A stretch of DNA of 64,000 nucleotides, taken from positions 1,426,001-1,490,000 of the forward strand of contig JAFLBV010000001.1 in NCBI GenBank assembly GCA_017302895.1, in the 5' to 3' direction. The notes beneath the pieces are model-generated. The model was given only the letters and a program-made list of their open reading frames with translations, did no database searches and was not told where the DNA came from. The translations under genes were made by a program, and so were the position numbers. Source of the stretch: Ignavibacteria bacterium. GTDB taxonomy: Bacteria; Bacteroidota; Ignavibacteria; Ignavibacteriales; Ignavibacteriaceae. Positions 37,290 to 46,919 of this stretch are shown one piece after another; positions within the stretch are counted from its first letter, which is position 1, and the number at the start of each line of letters is the position of its first letter.

Positions 37290-38308
37290 CTAATGCAAAG
37301 TATCTTGTAGTGCAGACTGCCTTCCCGGGCGATTCGATTCTGACCCTTCCTTTTATTCAGGAGCTTAGACGATTGGACCCTGAAGGGCAGATTGATATTG
37401 TCTGTTCGCCAGTTTGTCAGGAGATATTTGAGGTATCACCATCAGTTTCCAATGTAATTCCCTTTGACAAACGGGGAGAGTACAAAGGTTTCAGGGGACT
37501 GGCGAAATTTGCAGCCAGACTCAAAGAAACCGGCTACTCTGCAATCTATTCACTTCACCGATCATTCCGGACGACAATTCTAGTCACACTTGCCGGCGGT
37601 GATGAGTCGATTGGTTTCAATACTGCGTCCTTCTCTTTCCTGTACGATAAAAAAATTCCGTATGTATTTAGTGATCATGAGGTAAAAAGGAACCTGAATA
37701 TGATCATGGATTATCCCGGTGACAAATGGAAAATATATCCTGAACTCGCTGTGAGTGAAGAGCAGAGGCAAAAAGTCATGGGATTTATTGAAGCAACAGG
37801 GAGTGGGAAAATAATTTTGATTTCGCCGGGTAGTGTCTGGGAGACAAAGAGATATCCATCGAAAAGCTACGCCGAAATTGCATCCGGGCTATCTGCTGCA
37901 GGTTATAAAATTATCATCTCGGGAAGCAGCAGTGAGAAGGATACAGGAGAAGAGATACGAAGGATTGCCGGAGATCAAATAATAAACAGTTGCGGAATTT
38001 TTTCAATGGCGGAGACTGTTGAACTGATGAGTCATTCTGAACTTGTAATAACGAATGACAGTGCACCTACTCATTTCGCCATGGCAGCCGGTGCCCCGGT
38101 TCTCACAATCTACTGCTCTACTGTACCTGAATTCGGATTCTACGGCTACTCGGATAAAAGTCACCACTTATCCTCTGATGTGAGCTGCAAACCGTGCGGT
38201 ATTCACGGACATAAAAAGTGTCCCGCGGGGCATTTTGAGTGCGGAACAAAAATTAAAGCGTATGAAGTCATACGAAAAGTAAAGGAAATACTTGATGACC
38301 GAACATAA
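37286..38308 (+). CDS. ADP-heptose:LPS heptosyltransferase family (GT9)
   Basis: 340 residues. GT9 glycosyltransferase: YLVVQTAFPGDSILTLPFI at the start (phosphate and acceptor region), ILISPGSVWETKRYP near residue 180, and ITNDSAPTHFAMAAGAPVLTIYCSTVP near 255, the nucleotide-heptose site. The C-terminal KPCGIHGHKKCPAGHFECG cysteine-rich segment is typical of WaaF-like proteins. It adds heptose to the LPS core. I prefer TTG 37286, which overlaps the previous stop as TTGA and aligns with other GT9 proteins; GTG 37277 is also open. Its 3' end overlaps the TsaC-like gene by 14 bases. Confidence 0.88.
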   Translation: MTNAKYLVVQTAFPGDSILTLPFIQELRRLDPEGQIDIVCSPVCQEIFEVSPSVSNVIPFDKRGEYKGFRGLAKFAARLKETGYSAIYSLHRSFRTTILVTLAGGDESIGFNTASFSFLYDKKIPYVFSDHEVKRNLNMIMDYPGDKWKIYPELAVSEEQRQKVMGFIEATGSGKIILISPGSVWETKRYPSKSYAEIASGLSAAGYKIIISGSSSEKDTGEEIRRIAGDQIINSCGIFSMAETVELMSHSELVITNDSAPTHFAMAAGAPVLTIYCSTVPEFGFYGYSDKSHHLSSDVSCKPCGIHGHKKCPAGHFECGTKIKAYEVIRKVKEILDDRT

Positions 38309-38936
38309 AAACACCTTAAAACTTAATATTGACGATAAATTAAATGACTCTATACAGAAGGCAATCCACATCTACTTTGAAGGCGGCGTTTTCATCTACC
38401 CGACAGATACAATTTACGGATTTGGGGCGAATCCCTTCAATACAGACGCGCTTCAAAAAGTAACAGTAATCAAGAGACGCAGCATTTCTAAAAAGTTCAT
38501 CCTGCTTGCGAGTGACATAGAAATGGTGCTGAAACATGTTGAACTCGCTGATGAATCGCACGCAGATTTTCTTCTCTCTCTATGGCCCAACCCTGTATCA
38601 GTGGTTTTGAAGTTAAATCCCTATTACAAAAACATTATGGGTGATACCACCGTTGCATTCAGGATACCAAACCACAACTTTTGCAGAAAACTGACCTCCG
38701 AACTGAAAATGCCACTCGTATCAACCAGTGTTAACCGGAGTGATGAGACCGCGATGAATGATTTTTCGCAGATTTCACAGGAGTTCAGTCACGAAGTGGA
38801 TGCAATTTTTTACAGTGAAAAACCACCTTTAAACATAGCCTCTACAGTGATTGATCTCACTGAAAAAAATCCTGTGCTTATAAGGGGAGGCATGATTGGT
38901 TTTGATGACATACTCCAAAAATTTAATGAAGTGTAA
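38295..38936 (+). CDS. threonylcarbamoyl-AMP synthase (TsaC/Sua5 family)
   Basis: 213 residues from ATG 38295, with AAGGA about eight bases upstream. TsaC makes threonylcarbamoyl-AMP for the universal t6A37 tRNA modification. Motifs: FIYPTDTIYGFGANPF, KRRSISKKFILLAS, LLSLWPNPVSVVLKLN, VAFRIPNHNFC, PLVSTSVNRSDE and STVIDLTEKNPVLIRGG. The usual KxR motif is present as KRRSISKK. This is the second family member in the window and the better candidate for the t6A enzyme; the other (7358) is YciO-like. Confidence 0.88.
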   Translation: MTEHKNTLKLNIDDKLNDSIQKAIHIYFEGGVFIYPTDTIYGFGANPFNTDALQKVTVIKRRSISKKFILLASDIEMVLKHVELADESHADFLLSLWPNPVSVVLKLNPYYKNIMGDTTVAFRIPNHNFCRKLTSELKMPLVSTSVNRSDETAMNDFSQISQEFSHEVDAIFYSEKPPLNIASTVIDLTEKNPVLIRGGMIGFDDILQKFNEV

Positions 38937-39377
38937 ATGGACAGAATAAGGAAGAAGATTGAGAAGTTAAAGTTCCGGTTGCTTTTGTTGCCGGCGGACA
39001 ATCATTCCGGAGTTCCTGTTACCGTCATAGGGTTCAGAAAGGGGATGCTGTATCTTTCATCAATTGTTGCGGCCATACTTGTCTTCTCCCTTCTGCTCTT
39101 TCGATTCACCGCATTAAATGAACTGGTAAATGTTCATGCCGAACTTTCAGACGAGGACAAGGCGCTTATCACAAATCTTAATAAAAAAGTTGTCACTCTT
39201 GTTCACGAAATGAACGCAATTAAGGCTGAAAACGAGAGAATGAAGTTTTTTCTTACCTTGAAAGACTCAGCAGTTTCTGCAAAAAATGACAGCCTGAGGA
39301 ACAGTAACAAAAAAAAGCCTGCAGGGGAACAAGTTACACCAAAGACAATGAAGGATAAAAAAGGTTACAAGAAATAG
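38937..39377 (+). CDS. single-pass membrane protein with coiled coil, resembling the N-terminus of an M23 peptidase
   Basis: 146 residues. A basic N-terminus (RIRKKIEKLKFRLLLLPADNHS) is followed by one membrane helix (YLSSIVAAILVFSLLLF, about residues 37-53) and a periplasmic coiled coil (LSDEDKALITNLNKKVVTLVHEMNAIKAENERMKFFL), then a Lys/Ser-rich tail. This order is that of the N-terminal half of membrane-anchored M23 endopeptidases often coded beside bactofilins, but the LytM domain is absent and the frame ends naturally. It starts one base after the TsaC stop. I propose a partner for the bactofilin; a truncated peptidase or unrelated scaffold is equally possible. Confidence 0.55.
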   Translation: MDRIRKKIEKLKFRLLLLPADNHSGVPVTVIGFRKGMLYLSSIVAAILVFSLLLFRFTALNELVNVHAELSDEDKALITNLNKKVVTLVHEMNAIKAENERMKFFLTLKDSAVSAKNDSLRNSNKKKPAGEQVTPKTMKDKKGYKK

Positions 39378-39384
39378 TGCAGCT

Positions 39385-39795
39385 ATGAAATTGAAAAAAG
39401 TAAAAAAAATGTACAAACCCATAACGGTTATCTCTGCTGATGTGGTAATAAGAGGTGAAATCGAGGGTGCGTGCGATATGCGATACGATGGCAAACTAAA
39501 AGGTGACATCAGGATTGATGGCCTGCTATTAATCGGTAAAACCGCTGAAATTACCGGAAATCTTGTAGCCGAGAGTATCGCAATTGCCGGGAAAGTTAAA
39601 GGCAACGCCTACGCATCAGAGAAGGTGGAGATCAACCCTACAGGTGAATTGACCGGTGACATCCGGAGTAAGAGTCTCGTGATAGAAGAAGGGGGAATTT
39701 ACAAAGGTAAAGTGGAAGACGGAATTGCAGAGAATATCGAACTCCCGACAGACGGTCAGGAGGAAATCTCTGATGAGCCGGTGAATGCTGAATAA
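39385..39795 (+). CDS. bactofilin (polymer-forming cytoskeletal protein)
   Basis: 136 residues, a bactofilin (DUF583) domain with a right-handed beta-helix: TVISADVVIRGEIEGACDMRYDGKLKGDIRIDGLLLIGKTAEITGNLVAESIAIAGKVKGN follows a regular repeat of Gly-rich turns, with a short basic N-terminus and acidic tail. Bactofilins self-assemble into filaments that place peptidoglycan enzymes and shape cells. It overlaps the following AtpZ gene by 11 bases. Confidence 0.92.
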   Translation: MKLKKVKKMYKPITVISADVVIRGEIEGACDMRYDGKLKGDIRIDGLLLIGKTAEITGNLVAESIAIAGKVKGNAYASEKVEINPTGELTGDIRSKSLVIEEGGIYKGKVEDGIAENIELPTDGQEEISDEPVNAE

Positions 39796-40036
39796 AAAAG
39801 AAGACAGCATAGCTGAAAGTTTTAGAGCGGTTGCTCCCTATATGGGGCTTGGAATACAGCTCGCCGTGACCATCGTTGGAATGGTTTTAATCGGTGACTG
39901 GCTGGACAAAAAGTACCAGACTTCCCACTGGTTATGGATTTTTGCCCTTATTGGGGGAACAGGTGGTATTTATAATTTTATCAAGACCGTGATGGATCTC
40001 GAAAAGAAAAACAAATTGAAGAATGACAACAGATAA
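39785..40036 (+). CDS. AtpZ/AtpI-family ATP synthase accessory membrane protein
   Basis: 83 residues with two membrane helices (YMGLGIQLAVTIVGMVLIGDWLD and WLWIFALIGGTGGIYNFI). This is the ATPase_gene1/AtpZ pattern, found at the head of ATP synthase operons in many bacteria. Roles in c-ring assembly or Mg2+/Ca2+ transport have been proposed. The ATG lies inside the end of the bactofilin gene and the stop inside the start of the next gene, so the whole set is translated in a coupled way. Confidence 0.8.
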   Translation: MLNKKEDSIAESFRAVAPYMGLGIQLAVTIVGMVLIGDWLDKKYQTSHWLWIFALIGGTGGIYNFIKTVMDLEKKNKLKNDNR

Positions 40037-40424
40037 AAAGGTACTGGCTGCATCAGTTCTGATGATAATAATCTTCGCATTAACGGGTTTAATTGCCATG
40101 ATAGCAGCTCCTGAAGGGTTATTCCCTGTGAGGGAGTTCTTCTGGGCACAACTTCCCGGAGCCCTGAATTTTGCTCTGGGGGTGGTGGCCATAAAGTATG
40201 CATCGAAAAAAGATGACAGAAATTTTATGGTAATTGTTCTCGGTGCAATGACACTTTCGATGGCTTTTACAGCAATATTTATAATATTTTTGCTCCACTT
40301 CTTGAATTTGAGCCAAAAATATTATATAATTACAGTCTTTATTTTTTATTTTTTGTACCTGACTCTACAATTGATCTATTTAGTAAAATCAGAGAAGAAG
40401 ACGCTTCCCAAAAATGTACAGTGA
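40023..40424 (+). CDS. four-helix membrane protein in ATP synthase operon, possible AtpI
   Basis: 133 residues with four hydrophobic helices (VLAASVLMIIIFALTGLIAMI, ALNFALGVVAI, VIVLGAMTLSMAFTAIFIIFLL, YIITVFIFYFLYLTLQLIYL). Length and helix number match AtpI, the c-ring assembly factor, but sequence similarity is not clear by eye. It overlaps both neighbours (AtpZ-like before, atpB after by 11 bases), so it belongs to the ATPase operon. Call based mostly on position and topology. Confidence 0.6.
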   Translation: MTTDKKVLAASVLMIIIFALTGLIAMIAAPEGLFPVREFFWAQLPGALNFALGVVAIKYASKKDDRNFMVIVLGAMTLSMAFTAIFIIFLLHFLNLSQKYYIITVFIFYFLYLTLQLIYLVKSEKKTLPKNVQ

Positions 40425-41262
40425 TACAACAAAAGCAATAACTGACTCGTTAAGCAAAGCACACGGAAACGGCGGGAGCCAAAGCAGTGACTGGATATTA
40501 CACCACATTATGGATGGTAATTATCTTGACTTCTCCCCGTTTGGCAAGATTATGCTGCCTGAGTTTTACATTGGTGATATTCATGTCGTAATAACCCGGC
40601 ACATAGTATTCATGTGGCTGGCTGCCATTTTGCTTGCTTTCCTGCTTATCAGGGTTGCGAAGCGATACAAAAAGACTCAGATTCCCAACAGACTGACAAG
40701 TGCTGTCGAGATTCTTATACTTTTTGTACGCGATGAAATTGCAAAACCGAGTATTGGCGGGGGATACGAAAAATTTGTTCCGTATCTGTTGACTGCATTT
40801 TTCTTCATTCTGTTTGCCAATTTCCTTGGCTTAATTCCTTTTTCTGCAACAGTAACGAGTAATATCTCAATTACAGCTACTCTTGCGACCGCGACCTTTG
40901 TCGTTACACAATGGGGAGGAATGAGGAAAAACGGTTTCTTTGGCTATTTTAAAGGACTTATTCCACACGGCATCCCGGTCTTTCTCCTCCCGATTATGAT
41001 CGTGGTTGAGTTGCTCGGGTTATTCACAAAACCTTTTGCACTGGCGATTCGTCTCTTTGCGAACATGACCGCCGGTCACATAGTGATATATGCCCTTATT
41101 GGATTGATATTTGCAATGAACACACTGGCTGTGGCACCTGTCTCAGTTGGTATGGCACTTTTTATATACTTGCTCGAAATACTTGTAGCAATGCTACAGG
41201 CTTACATATTCACGATGTTATCTGCTGTGTTTATAGGTATGGCAGTGCATCAGGACCATTAA
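40414..41262 (+). CDS. atpB: ATP synthase F0 subunit a
   Basis: 282 residues, the usual size of subunit a with an N-terminal extension. Conserved ends are present: FVPYLLTAFFFILFANFLGLIPF and the essential Arg in KPFALAIRLFANMTAGHI (about residue 211), which faces the c-ring glutamate. It provides the two half channels for protons. Overlaps the AtpI-like gene by 11 bases; atpE follows after 32 bases with its own ribosome binding site. Confidence 0.97.
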   Translation: MYSDTTKAITDSLSKAHGNGGSQSSDWILHHIMDGNYLDFSPFGKIMLPEFYIGDIHVVITRHIVFMWLAAILLAFLLIRVAKRYKKTQIPNRLTSAVEILILFVRDEIAKPSIGGGYEKFVPYLLTAFFFILFANFLGLIPFSATVTSNISITATLATATFVVTQWGGMRKNGFFGYFKGLIPHGIPVFLLPIMIVVELLGLFTKPFALAIRLFANMTAGHIVIYALIGLIFAMNTLAVAPVSVGMALFIYLLEILVAMLQAYIFTMLSAVFIGMAVHQDH

Positions 41263-41294
41263 AGAAAACAAAAAATTCTATACGGAGGAATGAA

Positions 41295-41513
41295 ATGGAT
41301 TTAGCTCATTTGGCAGCCGGTATCGGTGCAGCTTTAACAATCATCGGCGGTGGCTTTGGTATTGGTAAATTGGCAGCCGCAGCAATGGAAGCAACAGGCC
41401 GTCAGCCTGAAGCAGGTGGTGGTATCAGAACCACTATGATCATTGCAGCAGCTCTTATTGAAGGTATCTCACTGTTCGCATTGGTTATTTGCTTCATCCT
41501 CGCCGGTAAATAA
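41295..41513 (+). CDS. atpE: ATP synthase F0 subunit c
   Basis: 72 residues, two helices with an RQP loop (R36-Q37-P38). The ion-binding carboxylate is E56 in AALIEGISL. Helix 1 is GGGFGIGK with no glutamine at the position used by Na+-binding rings, and the residue after the glutamate is Gly, so a proton ring is more likely. GGAGGA lies immediately upstream of the ATG, giving the strong translation a multicopy subunit needs. Confidence 0.97.
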   Translation: MDLAHLAAGIGAALTIIGGGFGIGKLAAAAMEATGRQPEAGGGIRTTMIIAAALIEGISLFALVICFILAGK

Positions 41514-41538
41514 GGCTAATTAACCAGAAGGTAATAAA

Positions 41539-42081
41539 ATGACTTTTAGTTCGTTTGTCTTTCTAACAGCTTCGGATGCTGGCAGCAAGCCAAGTTTGCT
41601 TGATGTGAATGGCGGTCTGGCTTTTTGGACCACTCTCACATTCATTGTATTGCTACTTGTTCTTGCCAAATATGCCTGGAAGCCTATTCTCAGTGCTCTT
41701 GATGCAAGAGAACAGGGGATAAAGGATGCTCTGGAAGCCGCAAAGAAGGCGAAGGAAGAAGCTGATCTGCTGATTGCACAAAACGAGAAGGTGCGTCAGG
41801 AAAATGATGAAGCTGCCAAGAGACAGATCGAGGAAAGCCGGAAATACTTCGAAGAGCAGAAAGCCAAAATGGCTCATGATCTTAAAGAAGAGTTCGACAA
41901 AAAGAGAAAAGATTTCGATTCCGAGCTTGTAAACCTTGAGCGGGAAATGGTAGACAGGGTGATTGAGAAAGTCGCCGATGTTACCGTTGCTGCAGCCGAA
42001 AAAGTGATCAGAGCTAATCTTGATGCTGAAAAGAACAAAGTGTTGGTTAATAAATACATCGACGAGATAAGGAACAACTGA
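41539..42081 (+). CDS. atpF: ATP synthase F0 subunit b
   Basis: 180 residues: one N-terminal helix (GGLAFWTTLTFIVLLLVLAKYAWKPIL) and a long charged coiled coil (ALEAAKKAKEEADLLIAQNEKVRQ onward), the stator stalk of the enzyme. Typical for the single b-type arrangement; no second b' gene is present. AGAAGGTAA precedes the ATG. Confidence 0.95.
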   Translation: MTFSSFVFLTASDAGSKPSLLDVNGGLAFWTTLTFIVLLLVLAKYAWKPILSALDAREQGIKDALEAAKKAKEEADLLIAQNEKVRQENDEAAKRQIEESRKYFEEQKAKMAHDLKEEFDKKRKDFDSELVNLEREMVDRVIEKVADVTVAAAEKVIRANLDAEKNKVLVNKYIDEIRNN

Positions 42082-42083
42082 CA

Positions 42084-42644
42084 ATGTCTTTCAGCAAGGT
42101 AGCCGTCAAATATGCTTCTACCCTTTACTCTTCGATCAGTGCGGTTCCGGAATTCGAGAAAATTTTTCAGGATGCAGAAGACATTCTGAGAATTTTCGAC
42201 GAAAACCCCAACCTTAAGAGAATCATTGGGATTCCTGTATTTAAAGACTCGGACAAACTTGCCATCCTCATGAAGATTTTTGAAGGCAAGGTTGATGAGT
42301 CGTTAACCGGATTTATCGGGTTCCTCGCCAAAAAAGAGAGAATTTCGAATACTTACGAAGTGTTTCAGGCATTTCTGGATGTTTCTGATAAAGACAGAGG
42401 TTTCAAGAAGGTGGAGATAACCTCCGCTTTCGAGTTTGATCCCGAAGAATCTGCCAGAATTAAGAAAGAGCTTGAAGACTACTTTAAGTGTAAACTCAAA
42501 GTGAGTGTTAAGACTGATCCCGGATTGGTAGGCGGTTTTATAGCCAGGACTGATGAGATAATAATAGATGCATCAGTCAGGAATCAGTTGAAGAAACTGA
42601 GAAAAACATTCAGCCGCGCCGGCGAATCACTAAACAAAAATTAA
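42084..42644 (+). CDS. atpH: ATP synthase F1 subunit delta
   Basis: 186 residues. The N-terminal KVAVKYASTLYSSI and the C-terminal pattern VSVKTDPGLVGGFIARTDEIIIDASVRNQLKKLRK identify subunit delta, which links the stalk to the catalytic head. It begins two bases after atpF and the order b-delta-alpha-gamma is the classical one. Confidence 0.95.
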   Translation: MSFSKVAVKYASTLYSSISAVPEFEKIFQDAEDILRIFDENPNLKRIIGIPVFKDSDKLAILMKIFEGKVDESLTGFIGFLAKKERISNTYEVFQAFLDVSDKDRGFKKVEITSAFEFDPEESARIKKELEDYFKCKLKVSVKTDPGLVGGFIARTDEIIIDASVRNQLKKLRKTFSRAGESLNKN

Positions 42645-42660
42645 AAATGGGACTTGAGAT

Positions 42661-44205
42661 ATGATAAAAATCAAACCGGATGAAATTGCTTCGATATTAA
42701 GAGATCAATTATCCGGCCAGCGATCGGAAGCTGATATCTATGAAACAGGTACGGTTCTTTCCGTTGGTGATGGTATAGCGAGAGTATATGGTCTTTCCAA
42801 AGTTATGGCGAGCGAGCTTGTTGAGTTCCCTAATGATGTTTTTGGAATGGTTCTCAACCTCGAGGAAGATTCCGTGGGTTGTGCTCTTTTCGGCGATTCA
42901 TCTCTTGTAAAAGAGGGAGATGAAGTAAAGAGAACCGGAAGAGTTGCCTCGATGCCTGTTGGTGAAGCGATGCTTGGAAGAGTGATTACACCTCTTGGCA
43001 TTCCCCTCGACGGTAAAGGCGCCATCAAGGCTGAAGGATATCAGGAAATTGAAAGAAAAGCTCTTGGTGTAATGCAACGCCAGCCGGTGAAGGAACCGCT
43101 TCAGACCGGTATTACAGCCATCGATGCCATGATTCCTATCGGAAGAGGACAGAGAGAGCTTATAATTGGCGACAGGCAAACCGGAAAAACCGCAATTGCA
43201 GTTGATGCCATAATCAATCAGAAATTTACACACACTGAGGAAGCAAAAGCCCTCGGTGTTAATCCTGTTTACTGTATCTATGTTTCCATCGGACAGAAAA
43301 GATCGACAGTGGCACAGGTGGTAGCAAAGCTCCAGGAAACAGGAGCGATGGCTTACACAACCGTTATTTCGGCATCCGCGTCAGATCCTGCACCACTTCA
43401 GTTTATTGCTCCATATTCGGGAGCATGTCTTGGTGAATATTTCAGAGACAGCGGCAGACATGCACTGGTAATTTATGATGATCTTTCGAAGCAGGCTGCA
43501 GCCTACAGAGAGTTGTCACTCCTTTTGAGAAGACCTCCGGGTCGTGAGGCATATCCTGGTGATGTGTTCTATCTCCACTCAAGATTGCTTGAGAGAGCAT
43601 CAAAACTCAGCGATGATCTCGGTGGCGGAAGCTTAACAGCTCTTCCAATCATCGAAACCCAGCAAGGTGATGTGTCGGCATATATTCCAACGAATGTTAT
43701 CTCGATTACAGATGGTCAGATTTATCTTGAACCAAACCTTTTTAATGCCGGCGTTCGTCCTGCTATCAATGTGGGTATCTCCGTATCCCGTGTTGGTGGT
43801 AATGCTCAGATAAAGGCAATGAAGAAGGTTGCAGGAAGCTTGAAACTCGATCTTGCTCAGTACAGAGAACTCGAGGCATTTGCGAAATTCGGAAGTGATC
43901 TCGATGTTTCAACACAAAGAACCCTTTCTAGAGGTGCAAGACTGGTGGAATTGCTCAAACAGGGCATTTACCATCCTATTCCTATAGAGAGACAGGTTGT
44001 GAGTGTATTTATCGGTACCAAGGGATATCTCGACAATGTCGCTGTGGAATCAGTTAAGAGGTTTGAGAGAGAATATCTCGAGTTCATTGACAGACAGTAT
44101 CCTGATATCCTTAAAGGAATCAGGGAAGCCAAAGAAATTAAACCTGCTGTTGAAGAACTTATTAAGAAATCAGTTGCAGAATTTTCAGCAACATTCAAGA
44201 ATTAA
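42661..44205 (+). CDS. atpA: ATP synthase F1 subunit alpha
   Basis: 514 residues. Walker A motif [10 protein letters not shown] at about residue 171, [35 protein letters not shown] before it, [36 protein letters not shown] and SISDGQIYL-like SITDGQIYL follow. It forms the non-catalytic part of the F1 hexamer. The catalytic beta subunit and epsilon are not in this window. Confidence 0.99.
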   Translation: MIKIKPDEIASILRDQLSGQRSEADIYETGTVLSVGDGIARVYGLSKVMASELVEFPNDVFGMVLNLEEDSVGCALFGDSSLVKEGDEVKRTGRVASMPVGEAMLGRVITPLGIPLDGKGAIKAEGYQEIERKALGVMQRQPVKEPLQTGITAIDAMIPIGRGQRELIIGDRQTGKTAIAVDAIINQKFTHTEEAKALGVNPVYCIYVSIGQKRSTVAQVVAKLQETGAMAYTTVISASASDPAPLQFIAPYSGACLGEYFRDSGRHALVIYDDLSKQAAAYRELSLLLRRPPGREAYPGDVFYLHSRLLERASKLSDDLGGGSLTALPIIETQQGDVSAYIPTNVISITDGQIYLEPNLFNAGVRPAINVGISVSRVGGNAQIKAMKKVAGSLKLDLAQYRELEAFAKFGSDLDVSTQRTLSRGARLVELLKQGIYHPIPIERQVVSVFIGTKGYLDNVAVESVKRFEREYLEFIDRQYPDILKGIREAKEIKPAVEELIKKSVAEFSATFKN

Positions 44206-44217
44206 TTGCATTAAGAA

Positions 44218-45081
44218 ATGGCAACTCTTAGAGACCTAAGGAACAGAATCAAGGGTGTAAAAAGCACCCAGCAGATTACAAAAGCTATGAAAATGGTAGC
44301 GGCTGCCAAATTGCGTCGTGCCACTGAAGCTATTGTGAGTGCCAGACCTTATGCAAACAAACTCGGAAGTCTTGTAAGCAATCTTTTTACTGAGGATGAC
44401 AAGCTCACCAATCCTTTTGTGTTAACGCGTGAAGTGAAGACAGAGCTGATCATTGTGGTAACCGCTGACAGAGGACTTTGCGGTGCATTCAACACCAATA
44501 TCATCAAAGAAGCTACACATTATGTTGCTGATTTGAAGAGTAAAGGGATTGAGCCCGTGTTGTTCACCGTAGGAAAAAAAGGTTACGACCACTTCAGAAA
44601 AAGAGATGTAAATCTTGCCGGTGATGTGACAGGATTGTTCAACAGTCTTAATTTTTCGTATGTGGGTAAAATCCTTCCGTCGGCGATACAGGGATTTCTT
44701 TCAGGTAAATATGACAAGGTTACTTTTATTTATAACGAATTTAAGTCGGTAATCTCTCAGAAAGTGATTCATTCACAATTTTTACCTGTTCCGATAGAAG
44801 TAAGTGAAGGAACTTCCGGCGATTTGTTTATCTTTGAAAAGTCGCAGAAGGAAATTTTGAATTCTCTTCTTCCACAGTATCTTGAAACACAATTGTGGAA
44901 GGCACTTCTCGATTCCAATGCTGCTGAGCACGGAGCAAGAATGACCGCGATGGAGAATGCCACGACGAATGCATCAGAGCTTATCTCCTCGCTTAAGTTG
45001 ACTTACAACAAGGCAAGACAGGCTGCGATTACCAAAGAGCTCCTGGAAGTTGTTTCGGGCGCTAATGCCCTTAGAGGTTAA
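44218..45081 (+). CDS. atpG: ATP synthase F1 subunit gamma
   Basis: 287 residues. Central shaft of F1: N-terminal LRDLRNRIKGVKSTQQITKAMKMVAAAKLRRA and C-terminal RMTAMENATTNASELISSLKLTYNKARQAAITKELLEVVSGANAL are hallmarks. Normally atpD and atpC follow; here ffh follows, nine bases after the stop, so the beta/epsilon pair must be elsewhere, as known in many Bacteroidota and Chlorobiota. Confidence 0.98.
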   Translation: MATLRDLRNRIKGVKSTQQITKAMKMVAAAKLRRATEAIVSARPYANKLGSLVSNLFTEDDKLTNPFVLTREVKTELIIVVTADRGLCGAFNTNIIKEATHYVADLKSKGIEPVLFTVGKKGYDHFRKRDVNLAGDVTGLFNSLNFSYVGKILPSAIQGFLSGKYDKVTFIYNEFKSVISQKVIHSQFLPVPIEVSEGTSGDLFIFEKSQKEILNSLLPQYLETQLWKALLDSNAAEHGARMTAMENATTNASELISSLKLTYNKARQAAITKELLEVVSGANALRG

Positions 45082-45089
45082 TCCTTTAA

Positions 45090-46397
45090 ATGTTTAAGGA
45101 TCTTAGCGATAAACTGGAGTTAGCCCTCAAGAAAATAAGAGGGCAAGGGAAGCTTACCGAGTCGAATGTTAGTGAGACGGTAAGAGAGATAAGAAGAATT
45201 CTTCTTGATGCGGATGTAAACTACAAAGTTACAAAAGATTTTATTGAGCGTGTCAGGGTGAAGGCGATGGGGCAGGAGGTTATCACTTCCATCACCCCGG
45301 GACAGTTGATCACCAAGATCATTTATGATGAGCTGGTTGATCTTCTCGGAGGTTCGTCGCAGGAACTGAGTCTGAACCCTTCCGGAAAGACCATTCTCCT
45401 TATTGTCGGCTTGCAAGGGTCGGGTAAAACCACCTTTTCAGGGAAGCTTGCCAGAAGATTCAAGGGAATGGGAAAACGACCTTTGCTGGTGGCTGCGGAT
45501 ATTTATCGTCCTGCAGCAATTGACCAGTTAAAAACACTCGGTGCTCAAATAGATGTTCCTGTGTTTTCGCTCGAGGTAAAGGACGCGCGCAAAATAGCCG
45601 GGGATGCAATCAGGTTTGCAGAAGAGAACCGTAACGATGTTATCATAATTGATACAGCGGGAAGATTGCACGTGGACGAAGAACTTATGTCGGAAGTAGC
45701 TGATATTAAAGAATTAGTGAAACCAACAGAGGTTCTTTTTGTTGTTGATTCGATGACAGGACAGGATGCTGTAAACTCGGCCAAGTCGTTTAACGATAAA
45801 GTTGATTTCGACGGAATTGTCCTGACCAAGCTCGATGGTGATTCAAGAGGCGGTTGTGCTCTTTCGATCAGGGAAGTGGTAGGCAAACCGATAAAGTTCA
45901 TCAGTACGGGTGAGAAGCTCGATGCAATTGACATATTCTATCCCGACCGTCTCGCTTCGAGAATACTTGGAAAGGGAGATGTTGTAAGTCTGGTTGAAAA
46001 AGCTCAGGAGGCGTTCGATCAGAAGGATGCGGAAGAACTTGAAGAGAAGCTGCGTAAAAACAGGTTCGATTTTGATGATTTCCTGAAGCAGATAAAGATG
46101 ATAAAGAAAATGGGTTCTTTGTCATCCCTTATTTCAATGATACCGGGGATACCGAATCAAATGAAAAATGCTCAGGTTGACGATAATGCACTGGTAAAGG
46201 TTGAGGCTATAATCAATTCGATGACCAGAGTGGAGAGGGGCAACCCTAAAATATTGAACGGTGGTCGCCGTCGCAGAATAGCAAGAGGAAGTGGCACCAC
46301 AATACAGGATGTGAACAGGTTGATCAAGCAATTCACAGAGATGCAGACGATGATCACCAGATTAAATAAGAATAACTTTTTTAGAAAACAGAAATAA
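45090..46397 (+). CDS. ffh: signal recognition particle protein Ffh (SRP54)
   Basis: 435 residues. GTPase NG domain with P-loop [15 protein letters not shown] near residue 107, [13 protein letters not shown] near 190, [14 protein letters not shown] near 247, and the methionine-containing M domain ending [23 protein letters not shown]. With 4.5S RNA it targets signal-peptide proteins to the membrane. It follows atpG by eight bases and precedes rpsP by 29, the conserved ffh-rpsP order. Confidence 0.98.
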   Translation: MFKDLSDKLELALKKIRGQGKLTESNVSETVREIRRILLDADVNYKVTKDFIERVRVKAMGQEVITSITPGQLITKIIYDELVDLLGGSSQELSLNPSGKTILLIVGLQGSGKTTFSGKLARRFKGMGKRPLLVAADIYRPAAIDQLKTLGAQIDVPVFSLEVKDARKIAGDAIRFAEENRNDVIIIDTAGRLHVDEELMSEVADIKELVKPTEVLFVVDSMTGQDAVNSAKSFNDKVDFDGIVLTKLDGDSRGGCALSIREVVGKPIKFISTGEKLDAIDIFYPDRLASRILGKGDVVSLVEKAQEAFDQKDAEELEEKLRKNRFDFDDFLKQIKMIKKMGSLSSLISMIPGIPNQMKNAQVDDNALVKVEAIINSMTRVERGNPKILNGGRRRRIARGSGTTIQDVNRLIKQFTEMQTMITRLNKNNFFRKQK

Positions 46398-46426
46398 CAT
46401 ATTTTGATATCCGGAGGAAACCAGAT

Positions 46427-46864
46427 TTGGTCAAATTAAGACTCAAAAGAATGGGCAAGAAGAGACAGCCCGTTTATAAAATTGTCGCAGTAGATTCACG
46501 CGTGCCAAGAGATGGCAAATATCTTGAAGCAGTTGGTCAGTATAATCCAAAAGACGAACCACATACAGTAATCATCGATGAAGAGATTGCATTAAAGTGG
46601 TTGGGATTTGGTGCACAGCCAACAGACACAGTTAGAAGCTTGCTTCGTCAGACCGGTATACTCTACAAGAGACAGATGCTCAGGAAAAACTTCCCTGCAG
46701 ATGTCATCGAAGCCAACATGGCTAAATGGAGAGAAGGAAAAAACATTCCCGCACCGGCAGTAAAAGAAGTTAAAGCTGCTCCGGCTCCGGTAGTAGTCGA
46801 AGAGCCAAAGAGTTCTGAAGGTACAGCAGAAGTAACGGGTGCTTCTTCTGAAGAGAACATTTAG
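46427..46864 (+). CDS. rpsP: 30S ribosomal protein S16
   Basis: 145 residues; the core S16 fold is residues 1-85 ([54 protein letters not shown]). Residues 100-145 are an Ala/Pro/Val/Glu-rich tail ([20 protein letters not shown]), a lineage-specific extension probably disordered. It starts at TTG with GGAGG nine bases upstream. Confidence 0.97.
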   Translation: MVKLRLKRMGKKRQPVYKIVAVDSRVPRDGKYLEAVGQYNPKDEPHTVIIDEEIALKWLGFGAQPTDTVRSLLRQTGILYKRQMLRKNFPADVIEANMAKWREGKNIPAPAVKEVKAAPAPVVVEEPKSSEGTAEVTGASSEENI

Positions 46865-46919
46865 TTCGGTCTGTACTTAGTACTATCTTAAAGCCCCTTG
46901 CTCTAATGGAGGATTCCGA

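Noticed and set aside
41295..41513. Na+-type ATP synthase c-ring
   Set aside because: Helix 1 lacks the glutamine and helix 2 lacks the serine/threonine after the glutamate that Na+-binding rings use.
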